Shown here piece after piece: positions 1-11,027 of a stretch of DNA of 64,000 nucleotides (the first letter of the stretch is position 1; the number at the start of each line of letters is the position of its first letter). Origin of the DNA: Agarophyton chilense (taxonomy: Eukaryota; Rhodophyta; Florideophyceae; Gracilariales; Gracilariaceae); NCBI GenBank assembly GCA_030374765.1, contig JARGXX010000079.1, positions 992,001 through 1,056,000 of the forward strand. Reading direction: 5' to 3'. Made by a program: the position numbers and the translations under genes. Under the pieces are notes generated by a model, which saw only the letters and a list, made by a program, of their open reading frames with translations, was not told the DNA's origin and did no database searches.

Positions 1-118
1 CGGAAAGAAAGAAGTGGACTTGGGAAAGAGCGTCGGAAAGGCGACCCTCTTCTTTTTATTCTCACTACTGGCAAGGGCGCCCTAGTGACGCCGCCCTACA
101 TTCTCCCGGAAGCTGCGG

Positions 119-1894
119 TCATTCCTCCGCACGAGGTGGACCCCCGCCCAGGCGGTTGGCTAAGGCATCCCGCATGGCGGCCACATCACCCGAGATCTCG
201 GAAGGGCGAAGCTCTACCTCCCGAAGGAAGCGCGCGATGACCTCGCCCCGCTCCGCGCCAGCGGCAGTTGCGGGCGGGCCCGCCACCGATGGAGTCGGAT
301 AGGAATCCGTTCGCACGGCATCAGCAGCCCCGGACGGAGCCGCACCACCGTATTCAACGGACTACTCACCGGCCTCGCCGGACTCGTCATCCTCCATCGG
401 AGCGTAACCCGAATCCTCCGGTTCGTTGTCGACCATCGGGTCACCATCCGCATAGCCGCAGTAATAGTCGCTCGAGTCGACATACCCTCGCGGGTGGTTG
501 GCCGGGACTTCACGCGGCGCATGCCGGCTGGCTTCCGCTTCCTCGCGGCTGATCTCGTGGTACTCCCAGGGATCGAAGTAGACGAAATCCCCCGCTAGCG
601 CGGTATTCCTCCCAAATCCGGGGCCAGACCCGCGACGCGGTTGAATGCGTTGGGAGTTCTCCAGCGGGACCTCATCCCACTGGACCCCCTCCATAAAGTC
701 GAGGAGGCCCAGCATCTCTTCTTCGTTCGCCTCGCCCCCGAGGGGGATGCGCATGTCCAAACGGCGGATCGCAGCCCGCACACGTGGTGGCACGTACCAC
801 AATCGGTATTGGTCGTACGCCTCAGCGAGGATAAAAGCCGCAGTGCGGACGGCCCATTCGCTTACCACGACGGACCACCACCCCGACTGGGGATCGTTCA
901 AGAACGACGACCCTACATAGGTGAAGACTGGGGGCAGCTCAATGAAGCAACCCCAGCACGCCTCCAAGGACGACCACCAGTCTGGGAGACTGACGTACCG
1001 ACCACGTCGGTGAGCAGGCGCGATGCGCTCAATCTCCGTGTTCTGGTACGGTACGAAATACCCGGTCGGGGCCCGCCAAGGCCGCTCATCGCGGATGAAG
1101 TTCTGAAGGAAGTTCGAGTGCGACTGCCGCGGTTGGTAGCGGAACTCTGCCCGAAGAATCGGTCGTGCCCAGCAAAGGGCTTCTTGCCGAGCGATCGGTG
1201 TGCCCCTCCAACCGAGGGTTTCCAATCCGTTAAGACGGTCACAGTACGACATTTCCCCGCGAGTGCGGTAAAGGTGGACGTCGAATTCGACCTTTGGCGG
1301 TATCGGGAACTCGAAAGGCGCCCGATGGTGCCTGAGGTATGCGATCCGCACAAGCGCGGCCTGAGCCTCCGCAGAGGATTCACCGCGTCGGCGGAGTATG
1401 TGGTGTACCGGGATGGCAATGCGATTACGCCAATCCCAGGACATGGTCACCACGCCGGGCAGGTCGCCCGGGAGCATCTCCGAATTATCGGTGTAGGATT
1501 TGATCAAATCCTCGTCGCGGACATCCAATGGGTGAAACCAAGGCGCATACCGCAACATCGCGGAGCCATGCCGAGTTCTCGGATTTGCACCCACAAGGGC
1601 GTCGTAGGTCGGCCACTGCGGTGGGTCCGCCTGTCCGCGAAAGCGGGCGCCAATACGGCGGTCTTCGTACGCGAGGTTGGTAACATCCCCAGGGTGGGGC
1701 GCGGACCGGAAGCCGGTGGAACCGCCAAGGGCGGGAGTCGCGGATGTGTTATGACGGTCGGGGTTGGACATGGTGCGTGTTGGTGTGCTGTTGTTGGAAT
1801 CGGATGCGAAGAGCGTGCGTGGGATCCCTGGTGAAGTTGTGTTGGTTTCCGGAGACCCGGTGTCGGACGCGCTCTTATCATGACGAGCTGTCAT
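119..1894 (-). CDS. Antisense accessory ORF of Gypsy element E0 (unknown function)
   Basis: A long reading frame on the strand opposite to the element's gag-pol direction, beginning 46 bp inside the 3' LTR border. I prefer the ATG at 1894 over one inside the LTR at 2113. The product is not a recognised family. It has a low-complexity Ser/Thr/Pro N-terminus, a conserved core with YDALVGANPR, APWFHP, SWDWRNRIAIPVHHILRRR and CDRL motifs, an acidic C-terminal part, and a last segment with AAMRDALANRL that looks helical. The same motifs in the same order recur in the antisense ORFs of E1 (11240-12218) and E2 (25410-27420). An AATAAA on the minus strand (55-60) lies about 60 nt past the end. Fossil copy, somewhat broken. 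A structural, regulatory or envelope-like role cannot be told apart. Confidence 0.6.
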
Positions 1895-1928
1895 GCCGAC
1901 TTCCTCTTCGAGGTGTTCGCCCTGTCTT

Positions 1929-1938
1929 AAGGGGGGGA
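1929..1938 (+). other. Polypurine tract of E0
   Basis: A run of two A, seven G and one A directly before the LTR, separated from its TG by the dinucleotide TA. The same layout, purine run then TA then TG, is seen at 12196-12206 in E1. This is the expected plus-strand priming site of an LTR element. Confidence 0.65.
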
Positions 1939-1940
1939 TA

Positions 1941-2803
1941 TGAAGAGCAACGTCCTCCAGGGAGGTTTTTGGGGACTTAAGTTTTCTCCGGAGCCTCCGG
2001 CGTGCAACCTCGTTATGAGTAGGAGTAATCCGTTTCACGGCGATGGCCGGAACGCCGGTGATGCACCGGCGGGACCGGGTGCCATACACGTGGCCGCAGC
2101 GCCCGCGCGACACGTGGCCGCCAGATTGGCCCCTTTTGTTAGACGGACATTTAGCTATTTAGGATAGACTTTATTTATTCTATTCTACGGTGACTACAGT
2201 ACTTAGGCCGCCGGCCTCGTGGCCGCCGGTCCAGTAAAGTCTCCCCAACAAGGGTGATCTTGGTCTTCCAGATCTTGGCTCTGGGTCGAACCGCCTGCGC
2301 GGATATACAACTCCTTACGGAGGGATTTCCCGTGGTGCACGGCTTCCCAACCCCCTTGGACGTTCAAGCAGCCTTCGTGTGTTGGGTATCTATTCCCACT
2401 TCGTGGTTCCGCCCGTGTATACAGTTTGCTACACCCGGCAGTGCCGGCTATTCCCGAGTCCCCTCTTGCGACTCGTGGTCAACCTCGCCCTCTTGCCTCC
2501 GTTCCTATTTTCCTTCCCTTTTCCTCCCCTTCATTGGGCAATCCCCGCTCTTGCGGCTCGCACTGACACCTGTCTTGCTCGCCACTCTCGTGGGTTTTGC
2601 CTCCTCAGAGGATACGCAAGCACCGCTTCGGCGGATATTCTCGGCTTCTTTCAGCCTCCCTGCGCCCGTCGCGACGGTTCGGCTCCGGCTTACACCCGGC
2701 ATTGCGCGCCGATCCCTGGGAGGGCTCTACCGCGCCGGTTACCTCGTGAGAGGAAGATCCGGACGTCTTCGTAGGTTTTCTCCCGTGGGGGCATTGTCCT
2801 ACA
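1941..2803 (+). repeat. 3' LTR of Gypsy element E0
   Basis: Starts TGAAGAGCAACGTC and ends ATTGTCCTACA, so it has the TG...CA ends and the same terminal octamer (GTCCTACA) as the LTRs of E1. About 863 bp, close in length to the E1 LTRs (892 and 888 bp), but most of the interior does not align by eye. It is preceded by a polypurine tract and followed by Copia sequence. The partner LTR is outside the window, so the target duplication cannot be checked. Confidence 0.7.
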
Positions 2804-2901
2804 GTTTGACGTACAGACATTGGTCTGCTTCTGTGGGGTGAAAGTGCAGTTTGGTAAGGAAAGCTTTCAAGCCATGGTTGTGGTATTACGCAGCTGGTGG
2901 A
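2804..2901 (-). mobile_element. 98-bp Copia reverse-transcriptase remnant between two Gypsy elements
   Basis: Read on the minus strand this stretch encodes the Ty1/Copia RT motif FHPTEADQCLYV, which normally follows the NLYGSP motif by a few dozen residues. The NLYGSP part of a minus-strand Copia RT lies on the other side of E1, at about 13099-13116. The stretch is therefore the continuation of the Copia element at 13097-15.5 kb, cut off on the right by E1 and on the left by E0. Fossil, broken. Confidence 0.75.
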
Positions 2902-3793
2902 TGAAGGACAATGCCCTTCAAGTGGGTTTCTTTGCAGGACTTAGGAAGTTCGCTCGCTTGAGGACAAGCTTGGTCTATGACAAGCTATACCACTATTGCG
3001 TGCTGACGGCCAGTTAGGACCGGAAGGGCACACGGGTGGAACACGTGGAATGCACGGATTTCAACGCTCGAGTACGAGGCGTGCCACACGTGGCCCGGAT
3101 TCTACCTAATGGTTAATATTATTTAGTAATTTTTAGTATTTATTTGGGTGCGCTATCGCTATTTAGTGTCTATTTATTTTTCGGGCGCGCGCCCACTTTC
3201 AGGGGCCGCGCGCCACACTACTTAGGAGTTTGAGCACTGTTCCCCAGTAAACACCCTCTTGGGAGATCCCAAGGAAGGAGTCTTGGCTCTGAACTTTTCG
3301 CCTTCGGCATGTCTTCACCGCATACTGCGTGAGCGCCCGTTGCACGTTAGTTCATCCGCTCCTCTGTCGACCAGAGTGCCACCACCACCGTGGGTTCATA
3401 TTTAATCGCCGACACTTGTCGTAGACTCGCCCCTGTATAGGGTTTTGCCCCGGTTTCCCTCTTGTTCTCCTTTTTGGCTCTCGTGAGTGGCTGCCTCACT
3501 CACCTCGCTCGTCCACCTCATACGAGTGTTTCCTCGCTCCTTTTCCGACAATGGCCGTGGTACCGCTCCGCCTAGGATTGGTCACACCCCGGACTGTGCC
3601 GTGCTCACCTAAACACTCTAGGTGTATCCCGCCGGATTGGCCTCGGTCTTACACCCGACTCCGTCGTGCCTTTCCAGAGTGGCTCTGTGTCTGTGCTCCG
3701 CTGGGACGCGTCTCCTCCACCTGAGGCGTGTCTCTCAAGAGAAAAAGATTCCGAACATCTTCGTGGTGTCTCCGCTCCAATCGTTGTCCTACA
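2902..3793 (+). repeat. 5' LTR of E1
   Basis: 892 bp, starting TGAAGGACAATGCC and ending TTGTCCTACA. The outer ten bases form an imperfect inverted repeat (TGAAGGACAA against TTGTCCTACA). It aligns along its whole length with 12209-13096. The LTR should carry the promoter and polyadenylation signals, but I cannot place them with confidence. Confidence 0.9.
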
Positions 3794-3796
3794 AAC

Positions 3797-3812
3797 TGGT
3801 CTCCCGACTTAG
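3797..3812 (+). other. Primer-binding site of E1
   Basis: TGGTCTCCCGACTTAG begins three bases after the 5' LTR. The TGG start is what pairs with a tRNA 3'-CCA end. The expected tRNA 3' end would read CTAAGTCGGGAGACCA. I cannot name the tRNA without the genome's tRNA set. Confidence 0.55.
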
Positions 3813-3958
3813 AAGTTTGAGTCGGGCACACTCAGTCACGATTAATCGGAAAGAGGACTCAAAAATTGAGGTTGATCTCAGTTGCCCTCTTTGAGAAAGT
3901 TTCTTGGCCACACTAGCCGATCGGGTTTGGATACTCACGTGTAACGGATTCTGATGTC

Positions 3959-6001
3959 ATGTCGTCCAAAGACCGTCCGAGGACGCCGAGTCAAACCGGT
4001 GCACCGGAACCCTCGCAACCATCCCGTATCCCGGTCCTTTCACAGTCTCATACCGGTGGATCGACTGGAGTGCCAGGTGGAAGGACCTCGAGACCTCCTG
4101 TCTCTGATTCGACACCCCCAGCAAGTGGAGCAGGACCGGCGTCTTCCGCCGCCCAGATGCTCTCCCCCGCTAGGGATGTCACTCTCCATCCCAGTTTTGC
4201 AGCTGTGGAAGAGCAACTCCGCTCTATGCGGGAAGCTCAAGTCATCCTTGCAGAGGAGTTCGATTCCCTTCGCAAGAAGGTGAATGACACTGCTACGCAG
4301 GATGTTTCTGAGGACCTCCATGTTCTCCGTGCGGATGTGAACTCGATTCTAGAGTCCCTTGGTGGACCCTCGGCCTTTGTCAAGGACGTTGCGGACAAGT
4401 TCTCGCGCGTCCGAAGCCGTCTAGAGACGTTGGAACAAACCCTGATGTCGGGGAATGATCCGGCCGAGCCGGTTGCAGTATCCAACAAGGGAAATAAGGA
4501 AGAGAACCGCCAGGCTCGATGGAAGCGAAGAAACACGGATCCCGAACTGTCAGACTCCCCATCCTCGGAGTCCGACTCTTCCGATTCATCGGTGGAAGTA
4601 GCTCGCCGTGAGCGTTCCTCACGCTCTAAGCGGTCAACAGCCACCCATGGTGTGATCCGCGCCCGCACGAAGGGAAGGAAGCACACAGGTTTGAAGGAGC
4701 TGAAACCGACCAACTCGCTCTTTAAGAAGCTCTTATCATACCGGTACTACCGTTTGGAGGACTCCTTTTTGGATCGTACACCCCGTGGTACGGGAAGAGT
4801 GAAGGACTTCATTAAGCGAATGCAGCTCTCAATACGAAACCAGTTGTTTTCTGGAGAAACCCCAATATTAGTGTTGCATTTCTTGGCACGCTTTGTCGCG
4901 GAATCTGACATCCTTGGAATGAACGAGGGACAGGCCTACATTGCCTTACCGTACTTCTTACGTGGGCTTGCACAAGACCAGTATCACTCTGTCAGAGGTA
5001 CATCACGCGCGTCCGAAGGAGGGGTAACCTGCTGGCCCGAAGCAGTTCAGTACCTCCTGAGGTCGTATGGTACAAACTCCGCCATTCAGCAGCCTATACT
5101 AGCCCTGCGGGACACTCGCCAACGTCCAGGCGAGTCGGAAACCGATTATTCGTCGCGCCTTAACAAGGCCTTCCACCGCTGTGGCAATATTTACCTCGCT
5201 GAAGAGCGTTGTAACATGTTTGTCGATGGTTTGGACTCGGCAATCCGGACTCTTGTTGCTCGACGTCGAGAAGATAGACCTAAAGCCACGTATTTGGAAC
5301 TAGTGCACTTCGCTCGCGCAGAAGGTGAAGCCCTGCGCGCACGCACTCCTGGATCCAGGCTTAGGTCCGCAAAAACGTTGATGTTACAACCGGGTACCCC
5401 GTCAGCTTTGATGATCGACGAACAGGCCTCTCGAAGGGATTATGATAACGTGCTGCTAGCCCATAGCGACGTTCATTCCATCCCGACAACGGAGTTACCC
5501 TCAACCTTGGACGAATCACAATACGTGATTGAAAAAGACACGCTACTCTATGCGGATAATGGTCGCGTCCGTGCGCCACGCGTCCCATACAAGAGTGGTA
5601 ATGTCCGCTTTTCGCGTCCTAGTTGGAGAGATACCCGCCCCGCGGTGAAGTTCGCCGAGCTTCGCCATCCAACACCGGCTTCTGGTCTGATATTTCATCT
5701 CTGCTACAAACCAGGCCATACTTCTCCACAATGTGTGTTGTCCCTCCGAGAATGGGCACAAGTCGTAGTCAATTACGAGGCCCTATCCCTGGAGGACAAA
5801 GCAGCTGTTCCGATTGCATCGTATATCCGTGCTCGAACGGATGTTTTACGTCACGTGTCGCTTCCCAGAGCTCGGGTGGTACCTGCACCGGAATCCCGTG
5901 TCACCGACGTGGTAGGTCACCCCACCGCTTCTGCGGAACCTTCTGGACCTGATGCCCCGGCGTTGCCTGCTCAACGTTCTGAGCAGCCGCCTCTGGCGTA
6001 G
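3959..6001 (+). CDS. Gag-like protein of E1
   Basis: Open frame of 680 residues starting at the ATG 3959, 165 bp after the 5' LTR. The N-terminus is Ser/Pro-rich, followed by a predicted coiled coil (about residues 80-165), a Ser/Asp-rich and basic stretch, then a capsid-like helical region (about 250-470, with YFLRGLAQDQYHS and ESETDYSSRLNKAF) that resembles the retrotransposon gag domain. Near residue 580 there is a zinc-knuckle-like CYKPGHTSPQC. Gag of LTR elements packages the RNA and forms virus-like particles. The next coding segment (protease) is in a different frame, an arrangement Gypsy families often use. Confidence 0.8.
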   Translation: MSSKDRPRTPSQTGAPEPSQPSRIPVLSQSHTGGSTGVPGGRTSRPPVSDSTPPASGAGPASSAAQMLSPARDVTLHPSFAAVEEQLRSMREAQVILAEEFDSLRKKVNDTATQDVSEDLHVLRADVNSILESLGGPSAFVKDVADKFSRVRSRLETLEQTLMSGNDPAEPVAVSNKGNKEENRQARWKRRNTDPELSDSPSSESDSSDSSVEVARRERSSRSKRSTATHGVIRARTKGRKHTGLKELKPTNSLFKKLLSYRYYRLEDSFLDRTPRGTGRVKDFIKRMQLSIRNQLFSGETPILVLHFLARFVAESDILGMNEGQAYIALPYFLRGLAQDQYHSVRGTSRASEGGVTCWPEAVQYLLRSYGTNSAIQQPILALRDTRQRPGESETDYSSRLNKAFHRCGNIYLAEERCNMFVDGLDSAIRTLVARRREDRPKATYLELVHFARAEGEALRARTPGSRLRSAKTLMLQPGTPSALMIDEQASRRDYDNVLLAHSDVHSIPTTELPSTLDESQYVIEKDTLLYADNGRVRAPRVPYKSGNVRFSRPSWRDTRPAVKFAELRHPTPASGLIFHLCYKPGHTSPQCVLSLREWAQVVVNYEALSLEDKAAVPIASYIRARTDVLRHVSLPRARVVPAPESRVTDVVGHPTASAEPSGPDAPALPAQRSEQPPLA

Positions 6002-6021
6002 CAGGCCCAGAAAAACTAAAT

Positions 6022-8060
6022 GTGGGAGTCTCCTTTCAAGGAGAGGCGCTCTCAGAGTCGAGGTCGACGGCGCCCGAGGCGTCCAAGCCTCGCTCCCCGG
6101 TCAAAATCCTTTCAAGGAAAGAGGCCGTCACTGACGTGAACTCGGAACACTTTCGGGTTCTGCGTCGTCCGTGGAAACGTGTTTCCCATAACCGGTTCCC
6201 GGATAGAGTTTTGGTGATGGCCAAGAGAAACTACAAGGTCTATGCCGACCTTGGCCTTTCACCCCAGTTTATGGTGCGACACCTTACCGTCTTAGACACC
6301 GGTGCAGGTCCAAACTTTGTCGTGGAGGAAGTGTTACCACCTGCTTTGCAGTCTAGAATCCGTCACGACCACGTCCCGGAGGTCGCTGACGCGAACAACA
6401 AACCGTTGGATACGGTGGGGTTCATAGAACTGGTAGTCCGCGTTGGAGCTCGCGTGGTGAAACTCGACTTCGTCGTATGTCGGAAATTAGCCGCCCCAGT
6501 CATCTTGGGTTGCGGCTTTTGCGACCGCTTCGTCGAAGCGATCTTCCCCCGCCAACAGCGTGTCGAGATGGAGGATGGATCGTCCACTCCGATCGTTCGT
6601 CGTCCGCTTAGGCGTGCCACAAAGAAGCATGTCCCGCTACTGGCAGCACGGGAACCTGGACCGGATAACCGTGAATCTAATAAGCTCCGCGTCGCAGCGT
6701 CGTTGTGCGTCCCGCCTGAGTCCCAAATGATGATGAAAGTGACCTCCCGTCAACACGGACTCCGGGTCTTGCAACCATTGTCGTCACTGTATGACAGGCA
6801 CAGCCTCGCAATTGCGAATGGAATCGTCCATGTGAAGCCAAACCGACCGTTTCACGTGCTGATCGCCAATCTAGGGACTGTATCCCAGTATCTGGTGAAG
6901 AACCGAGTGGTATGGTCCGTCATGCCGCACCCCATCGCTACGGTGCCGACAAAGCTGTCCGCAGCTGACGTTCTCGGACTCCTTTACTCTAAGGAGGGGG
7001 ACAGCCCGGAACCCGTTTCATCACCGGTACCCTGGGTTCAACCTGTAACATCAGGGACGCAGCCCGTTTCAACGAGTGGTGACCGCCCCGATCCAGTCCA
7101 AGAACTTGAGGATCTGGATCTCACCCACTTCCCGGAGTCATACTGCCATCGATTGCGAGAACTTTTAAGGGACTTCACAACTATGTGGGACGGCTCCCTT
7201 GGTGAGATTGCCACTACGGAACACCGGATTGATTTGATACCGGACATCCGACCCATCTCTCAGCACCCATACCGTGCCGGACCCGCCGCACGCGCGGACG
7301 AAAAGGCACAAGAGGATAAAATGCTGCGAGCAGGAGTCATTGAACCAGCTCAGTCGACGTGGGCTTCTCCAGTAGTACTGACTCCAAAGCAGGATGGTTC
7401 CTGGAGATTTTGCGTCGACTACCGTCGGTTGAATGCCTTTACCGTCAAGGACGTGTATCCAATCCCAAAAATGCACGAGTAAATTGAATCGCTGGGCACC
7501 GTCACCGTCTTTACAACCCTGGACGCCAATTGGGGATACTGGAAAGTTCCGGTAAGGAAGCAAGACCAGGATAAAACCGCTTTCGCGTGTCACTCCGGTC
7601 TCTACCGTTTCAAACGGATGCCTTTTGGTCTTACCAACGCCCCCGCTACTTTCCAGCGAGCCATCGACATCCTATTGGACCGCTTCAAATGGCGTATCTG
7701 CCTGGTCTACCTGGATGACATAATCGTCTTCTCAGATAATCTGGACAAACATCTCACTCATGTGAGGGATATCATGACCACGCTACGAGATGCGAATGTC
7801 ACTCTTAAGTTGAAGAAATGTGACTTCTTCACGGACACCGTGAAGTATCTCGGCCATGTTATCCGTCCAGGACGTGTTACAATCGAGGAGACTCGTGTTA
7901 AGTCACTCAAAGAGGCTAAAGAACCGCGGACACAAACCGAGCTTCGTTCCTTTCTGGGACTCGCAAACGTCTACCGACGATTCATCCCGCACTTTGCGGA
8001 CAAGGCTGCACCGTTAAACGCGCTTTTGCGGAAAAGCCAACCACCAAACTGGACCCCTTA
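6022..8060 (+). pseudogene. Protease and reverse transcriptase region of E1
   Basis: An aspartic protease is recognised from LDTGAGPNFVVEE (around 6290) and the ILGCGFCDRF segment. Reverse transcriptase follows, with STWASPVVLTPK and RFCVDYRRLN in the fingers/palm (7355-7440), MPFGLTNAPATFQRAI and the catalytic YLDD (about 7618-7720), and the FLGLANVYRRFI thumb motif near 7960. The order protease-RT and these motifs are those of Ty3/Gypsy pol. E2 has the same LDTGAGPN protease start, so E1 and E2 belong to one lineage. Fossil and broken. Confidence 0.8.
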
Positions 8061-8089
8061 ACCCTCGTTCAAACGAAATCTTTCAACTC

Positions 8090-8740
8090 TCTTAAGGATT
8101 CTGTCGTCTCCGCCCCGATCCTCTCGTTGCCCAAGCCTGGAAGGCCCTTCAACGTAGATACGGACGCCAACGACTACCAAGTAGGTTTTGCACTTTTTCA
8201 AACTGCACCCAATGGGGAAAGACCCCCCGTAGGTACTGGTCCCGATCGCTAAACGCCCCCGAGAAAAATTACTCCCTCTCGGAGAAGGAATGCCTTGCAG
8301 TAGTGTGGGCATTACAAACGTTGCGCCCCTATCTCATGGGTAATCATTTCACCGTTTTTACGGACCACGCATCACTTCGATGGCTACTCTCCATCTCGGA
8401 GCCTTCAGGCCTCTTGATGCGTTGGCGTCTCCGTCTAGCGGAATTTGACTTTGACGTGCAGTGCCTAAAAGGATCGTGCAACACCCAAGCCGATGCTCTC
8501 TTCTGCCTGGTCACTACTGGCGAAGCACTACCTGTCAAAGACGATGAAATACACTGCTTTGCAGTGAACGGCGACGACGCTACCATCGAGGACGAGGAAC
8601 GAGACACAGACTCTTCAGATTCCGGTTCCGAATTGGACGACTTTCTTCTCTCGGAAGATTCCGAGAAACCCTTACCAGGGAACTTCGTGCCTATTACTCC
8701 AGAGGAGATGATACGGGAGCAATTCGCCGACCCATTCTGA
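8090..8740 (+). pseudogene. RNase H region of E1 pol
   Basis: Contains the Gypsy RNase H signature FTVFTDHASLRWLL, then MRWRLRLAEFDFDVQ and the NTQADALF segment, followed by an acidic Asp/Ser-rich linker. RNase H removes the RNA strand during reverse transcription. It lies between the RT and the integrase as expected. Fossil. Confidence 0.75.
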
Positions 8741-8788
8741 GCAAAGGTCCGCGCTCAACTCAATGGAGGAGGTACTCTCCCCTTTCAG

Positions 8789-9865
8789 GTGAATGACGCC
8801 GGATACCTTGTACGGACCGTCAGATCGCACCCACGAATCGTGGTACCACACAACCTCCAGTCGAGAGTCTTGCAATTGTCGCACTACTCCAAACTGAGTG
8901 GCCACGTCAGGGGACGGAAACTTTACCTCACCCTACGCCGTAACTTCTACTGGCCTTCCATGGCAGTAGAATGCTACGCAACGGTGCGGTTTTGCACCGA
9001 TTGCGCTCGGAACCGTGTCAGACTCCGCCGTCATGTGACGAAGTTGAAGCTATTTCCAGCTCGCGCTCCATTGGAGTTTGTGGCCATCGATATACTCGGT
9101 CCCTTTCTTACCACTAAGCGGAATTACAAGTTCTTACTCTTAATTACGGATCGCTTCTCAAAGCTGGTCCGGACCGTACCGTCATGGAAGATCTCCGCTA
9201 TGAGCGTGGCTCAAGCCTTCGTCTTACACTGGGTCTTCGTCTACGGTCCACCGGTTAATCTCCTCTCCGATAACGGGAGACAGTTCGCCTCTCGTTTCTT
9301 CGAAAATGTGTGTCGCATCTTGGACATTAAGAACCTTTTCAAGACCACTTACCACCCCCAAACTAATGGGCAGGCCGAACGTTTCAACCAGACATTACTT
9401 GCAACACTCCGTTCATACGTTGCAGACCACCCCAACGATTGGGACTTGTTCACTGATGCGCTCACCTTTCCTTACAATACGCAAATGCACAGGACAACTG
9501 GATTAACGCCCTTCGAGCTGGTACTGTCCCGTGCCCCACCGCCCGTGGCGCTGGAACCACAGCCCACGCTGGATACCTTTCCGTCACAGACTGCTTACCG
9601 CGAACCGTGGAAAACTTGGCTCACGAAGCTCGTTCCCGCCGCACGGCGTTCAATGAGCCGAGCCCAGGCCGCTTACAAGCGTGAATTTGATACCAAAGCC
9701 CCTTGCTCGCCGCCACGTCTCGCCCCCGACGGTTATGTATTCATCCGCAAGGAGTATTGGAACCCAGAGAAGGGGAAACGTCACAAGCTGTCCTCCGTTG
9801 CCGACGGCCCCTTTCGGGTTATTTCGGTGGCTTCCGACACTGTCGTTGTTGACCTCGCAGGGTAA
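8789..9865 (+). CDS. Integrase region of E1
   Basis: Open segment with the His/Cys zinc-binding region (SHYSKLSGH ... FCTDC, about 8880-9005) and the catalytic core: FVAIDILGPF (first Asp), LLSDNGRQF (second Asp) and HPQTNGQAERFNQTL (Glu). A GPY-like end (KLSSVADGPFRVISV) closes the domain near 9830. Integrase inserts the cDNA into the host chromosome. The element as a whole is broken. Confidence 0.85.
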   Translation: MNDAGYLVRTVRSHPRIVVPHNLQSRVLQLSHYSKLSGHVRGRKLYLTLRRNFYWPSMAVECYATVRFCTDCARNRVRLRRHVTKLKLFPARAPLEFVAIDILGPFLTTKRNYKFLLLITDRFSKLVRTVPSWKISAMSVAQAFVLHWVFVYGPPVNLLSDNGRQFASRFFENVCRILDIKNLFKTTYHPQTNGQAERFNQTLLATLRSYVADHPNDWDLFTDALTFPYNTQMHRTTGLTPFELVLSRAPPPVALEPQPTLDTFPSQTAYREPWKTWLTKLVPAARRSMSRAQAAYKREFDTKAPCSPPRLAPDGYVFIRKEYWNPEKGKRHKLSSVADGPFRVISVASDTVVVDLAG

Positions 9866-10814
9866 CCACGAACGCATCTCCCGCGATCGCGTGGTATCGG
9901 CTCCTCCGCCGTTAACATCCCAACATACTGGTATGATTGCTGCCGTTGAAACGGATTCATCGACCTCCTTACCCCGAAACCACCCGCGTCCCTACGCGTT
10001 ACCACACCCATCCCGGGGTTTGTCTGACCTTCCGCTACCCGCGGCGCCCATCCCGCAAGGAATCGTGTCACGCATCCGTCGCTCCTCCCCAGTCCACCCG
10101 ACGGACACCAACTCTGGTGCATCGCCTAAGGAGGGGGAGGCGCCCGACAGCCGTCGTAATCCGGTCGATACCGTCGCTGGAAACGCCGCACCGTCGCGTG
10201 TCATTCTTCGCCCATCAGGGGTGCCCGATACCGACGTCCTGCACGACTCGACTGAGTCGCTATCCAAGCCTCAGAACGCAGCTGCGGATAACGCCACCAA
10301 CACTCGCCGAGGTGTCACCACACGTGCAACACGGAATGAAAATGCGCTTGGCGCACCGCAGCCTGATACAGTACGAGTGGACGACGCACCGCCAAGTACC
10401 CCACACAGAAAGGCAGATAAATCTACGGCCCCGACGCCGGACAGCCAGCCATTGGAACGCTCACGTGAATACACGGAATCTCGCCGTGGGACAGAGAGGT
10501 GCGACAATGCGCCACCGCCCCAGCAAATCTCACCGCCGAAGCGAGCCTCACCACGCCGATTAGCGGAACGACCACCCGGGTTACACGATGGTGTGGGCCC
10601 CCCAACCGGAGTGGGAAGCGCCGAAACAAGTCCGGCACTCGGAGAAAATGAACCGCCGAAGTCGGGTCGACATTCTACTCAGCCGAGGACTGCCTTGCGT
10701 GCTACAAGGTCCGACCGGAGCGCAGCCGCCCAACGTGTGATCACTTCGGTACCCCCTGGCTCAGGACGGGTACCACCCGGAAATAGCGACACCGTCATAC
10801 GGGATGGCCGGTAA
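9866..10814 (+). other. Pro/Arg-rich spacer between integrase and chromodomain of E1
   Basis: About 0.95 kb of GC-rich coding-like sequence rich in Pro, Arg, Ser and Thr codons with no recognisable domain. In most chromoviruses the chromodomain follows the integrase GPY segment closely, so this spacer is unusually long. E2 has a shorter spacer. Whether it is translated as one unit cannot be judged here. Confidence 0.45.
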
Positions 10815-11027
10815 GTGTACCGACAAGAGTTCGTGGTCGGACGCATTCTGGAGCACTCCTACCACCCAAAGGGGTATCTCCAATACTTGGTCCGTTGGTA
10901 CGGATACGGCCCCGAATGGGCTTCAGACGAACCGATAGAGCACCTACCTCGGTCAAAGGTGGTACAGTATCATCGTCGTACTGTCACGGCTTTGCCGGCT
11001 ACCATAGACCGAGCCCAAGTGGGATAA
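10815..11027 (+). CDS. Chromodomain of E1
   Basis: Contains EFVVGRILEHSYHPKG, YLVRWYGYGPEWASDEP and IEHLPRSKVVQYHRR, a good chromodomain pattern: an aromatic strand start, then the Y-LVRW-G strand and a final helix. Chromodomains at the C-terminus of chromovirus integrases can steer integration toward marked chromatin. This is the best evidence that E1 is a chromovirus. Confidence 0.75.
   Translation: MYRQEFVVGRILEHSYHPKGYLQYLVRWYGYGPEWASDEPIEHLPRSKVVQYHRRTVTALPATIDRAQVG

Larger units (their letters stand above)
1..2803 (+). mobile_element. Ty3/Gypsy-type LTR element E0, right-hand part
   Basis: Only the 3' part is in the window: an antisense accessory ORF region (119-1894, minus strand), a polypurine tract (1929-1938) and the 3' LTR (1941-2803). 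Sense-strand gag and pol lie off the left edge, so the plus orientation is inferred from the order antisense ORF - polypurine tract - LTR, which matches the complete relative at 2902-13096. The copy is broken, with a few breaks in the visible part. Its LTR differs clearly from that of the neighbour, so it is a separate subfamily. It ends inside a Copia element: the 98 bp after its LTR are Copia reverse transcriptase. Confidence 0.75.

Noticed and set aside
641-1834. Long plus-strand open frame opposite the E0 antisense ORF
   Set aside because: It mirrors the minus-strand frame that has motif matches in E1 and E2; the plus translation has no matches and no pol-like content. GC-rich composition explains the open frame.
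2254-2841. Plus-strand open frame of about 195 codons
   Set aside because: It lies almost wholly inside the E0 3' LTR and crosses into Copia sequence, so it is not a gene.
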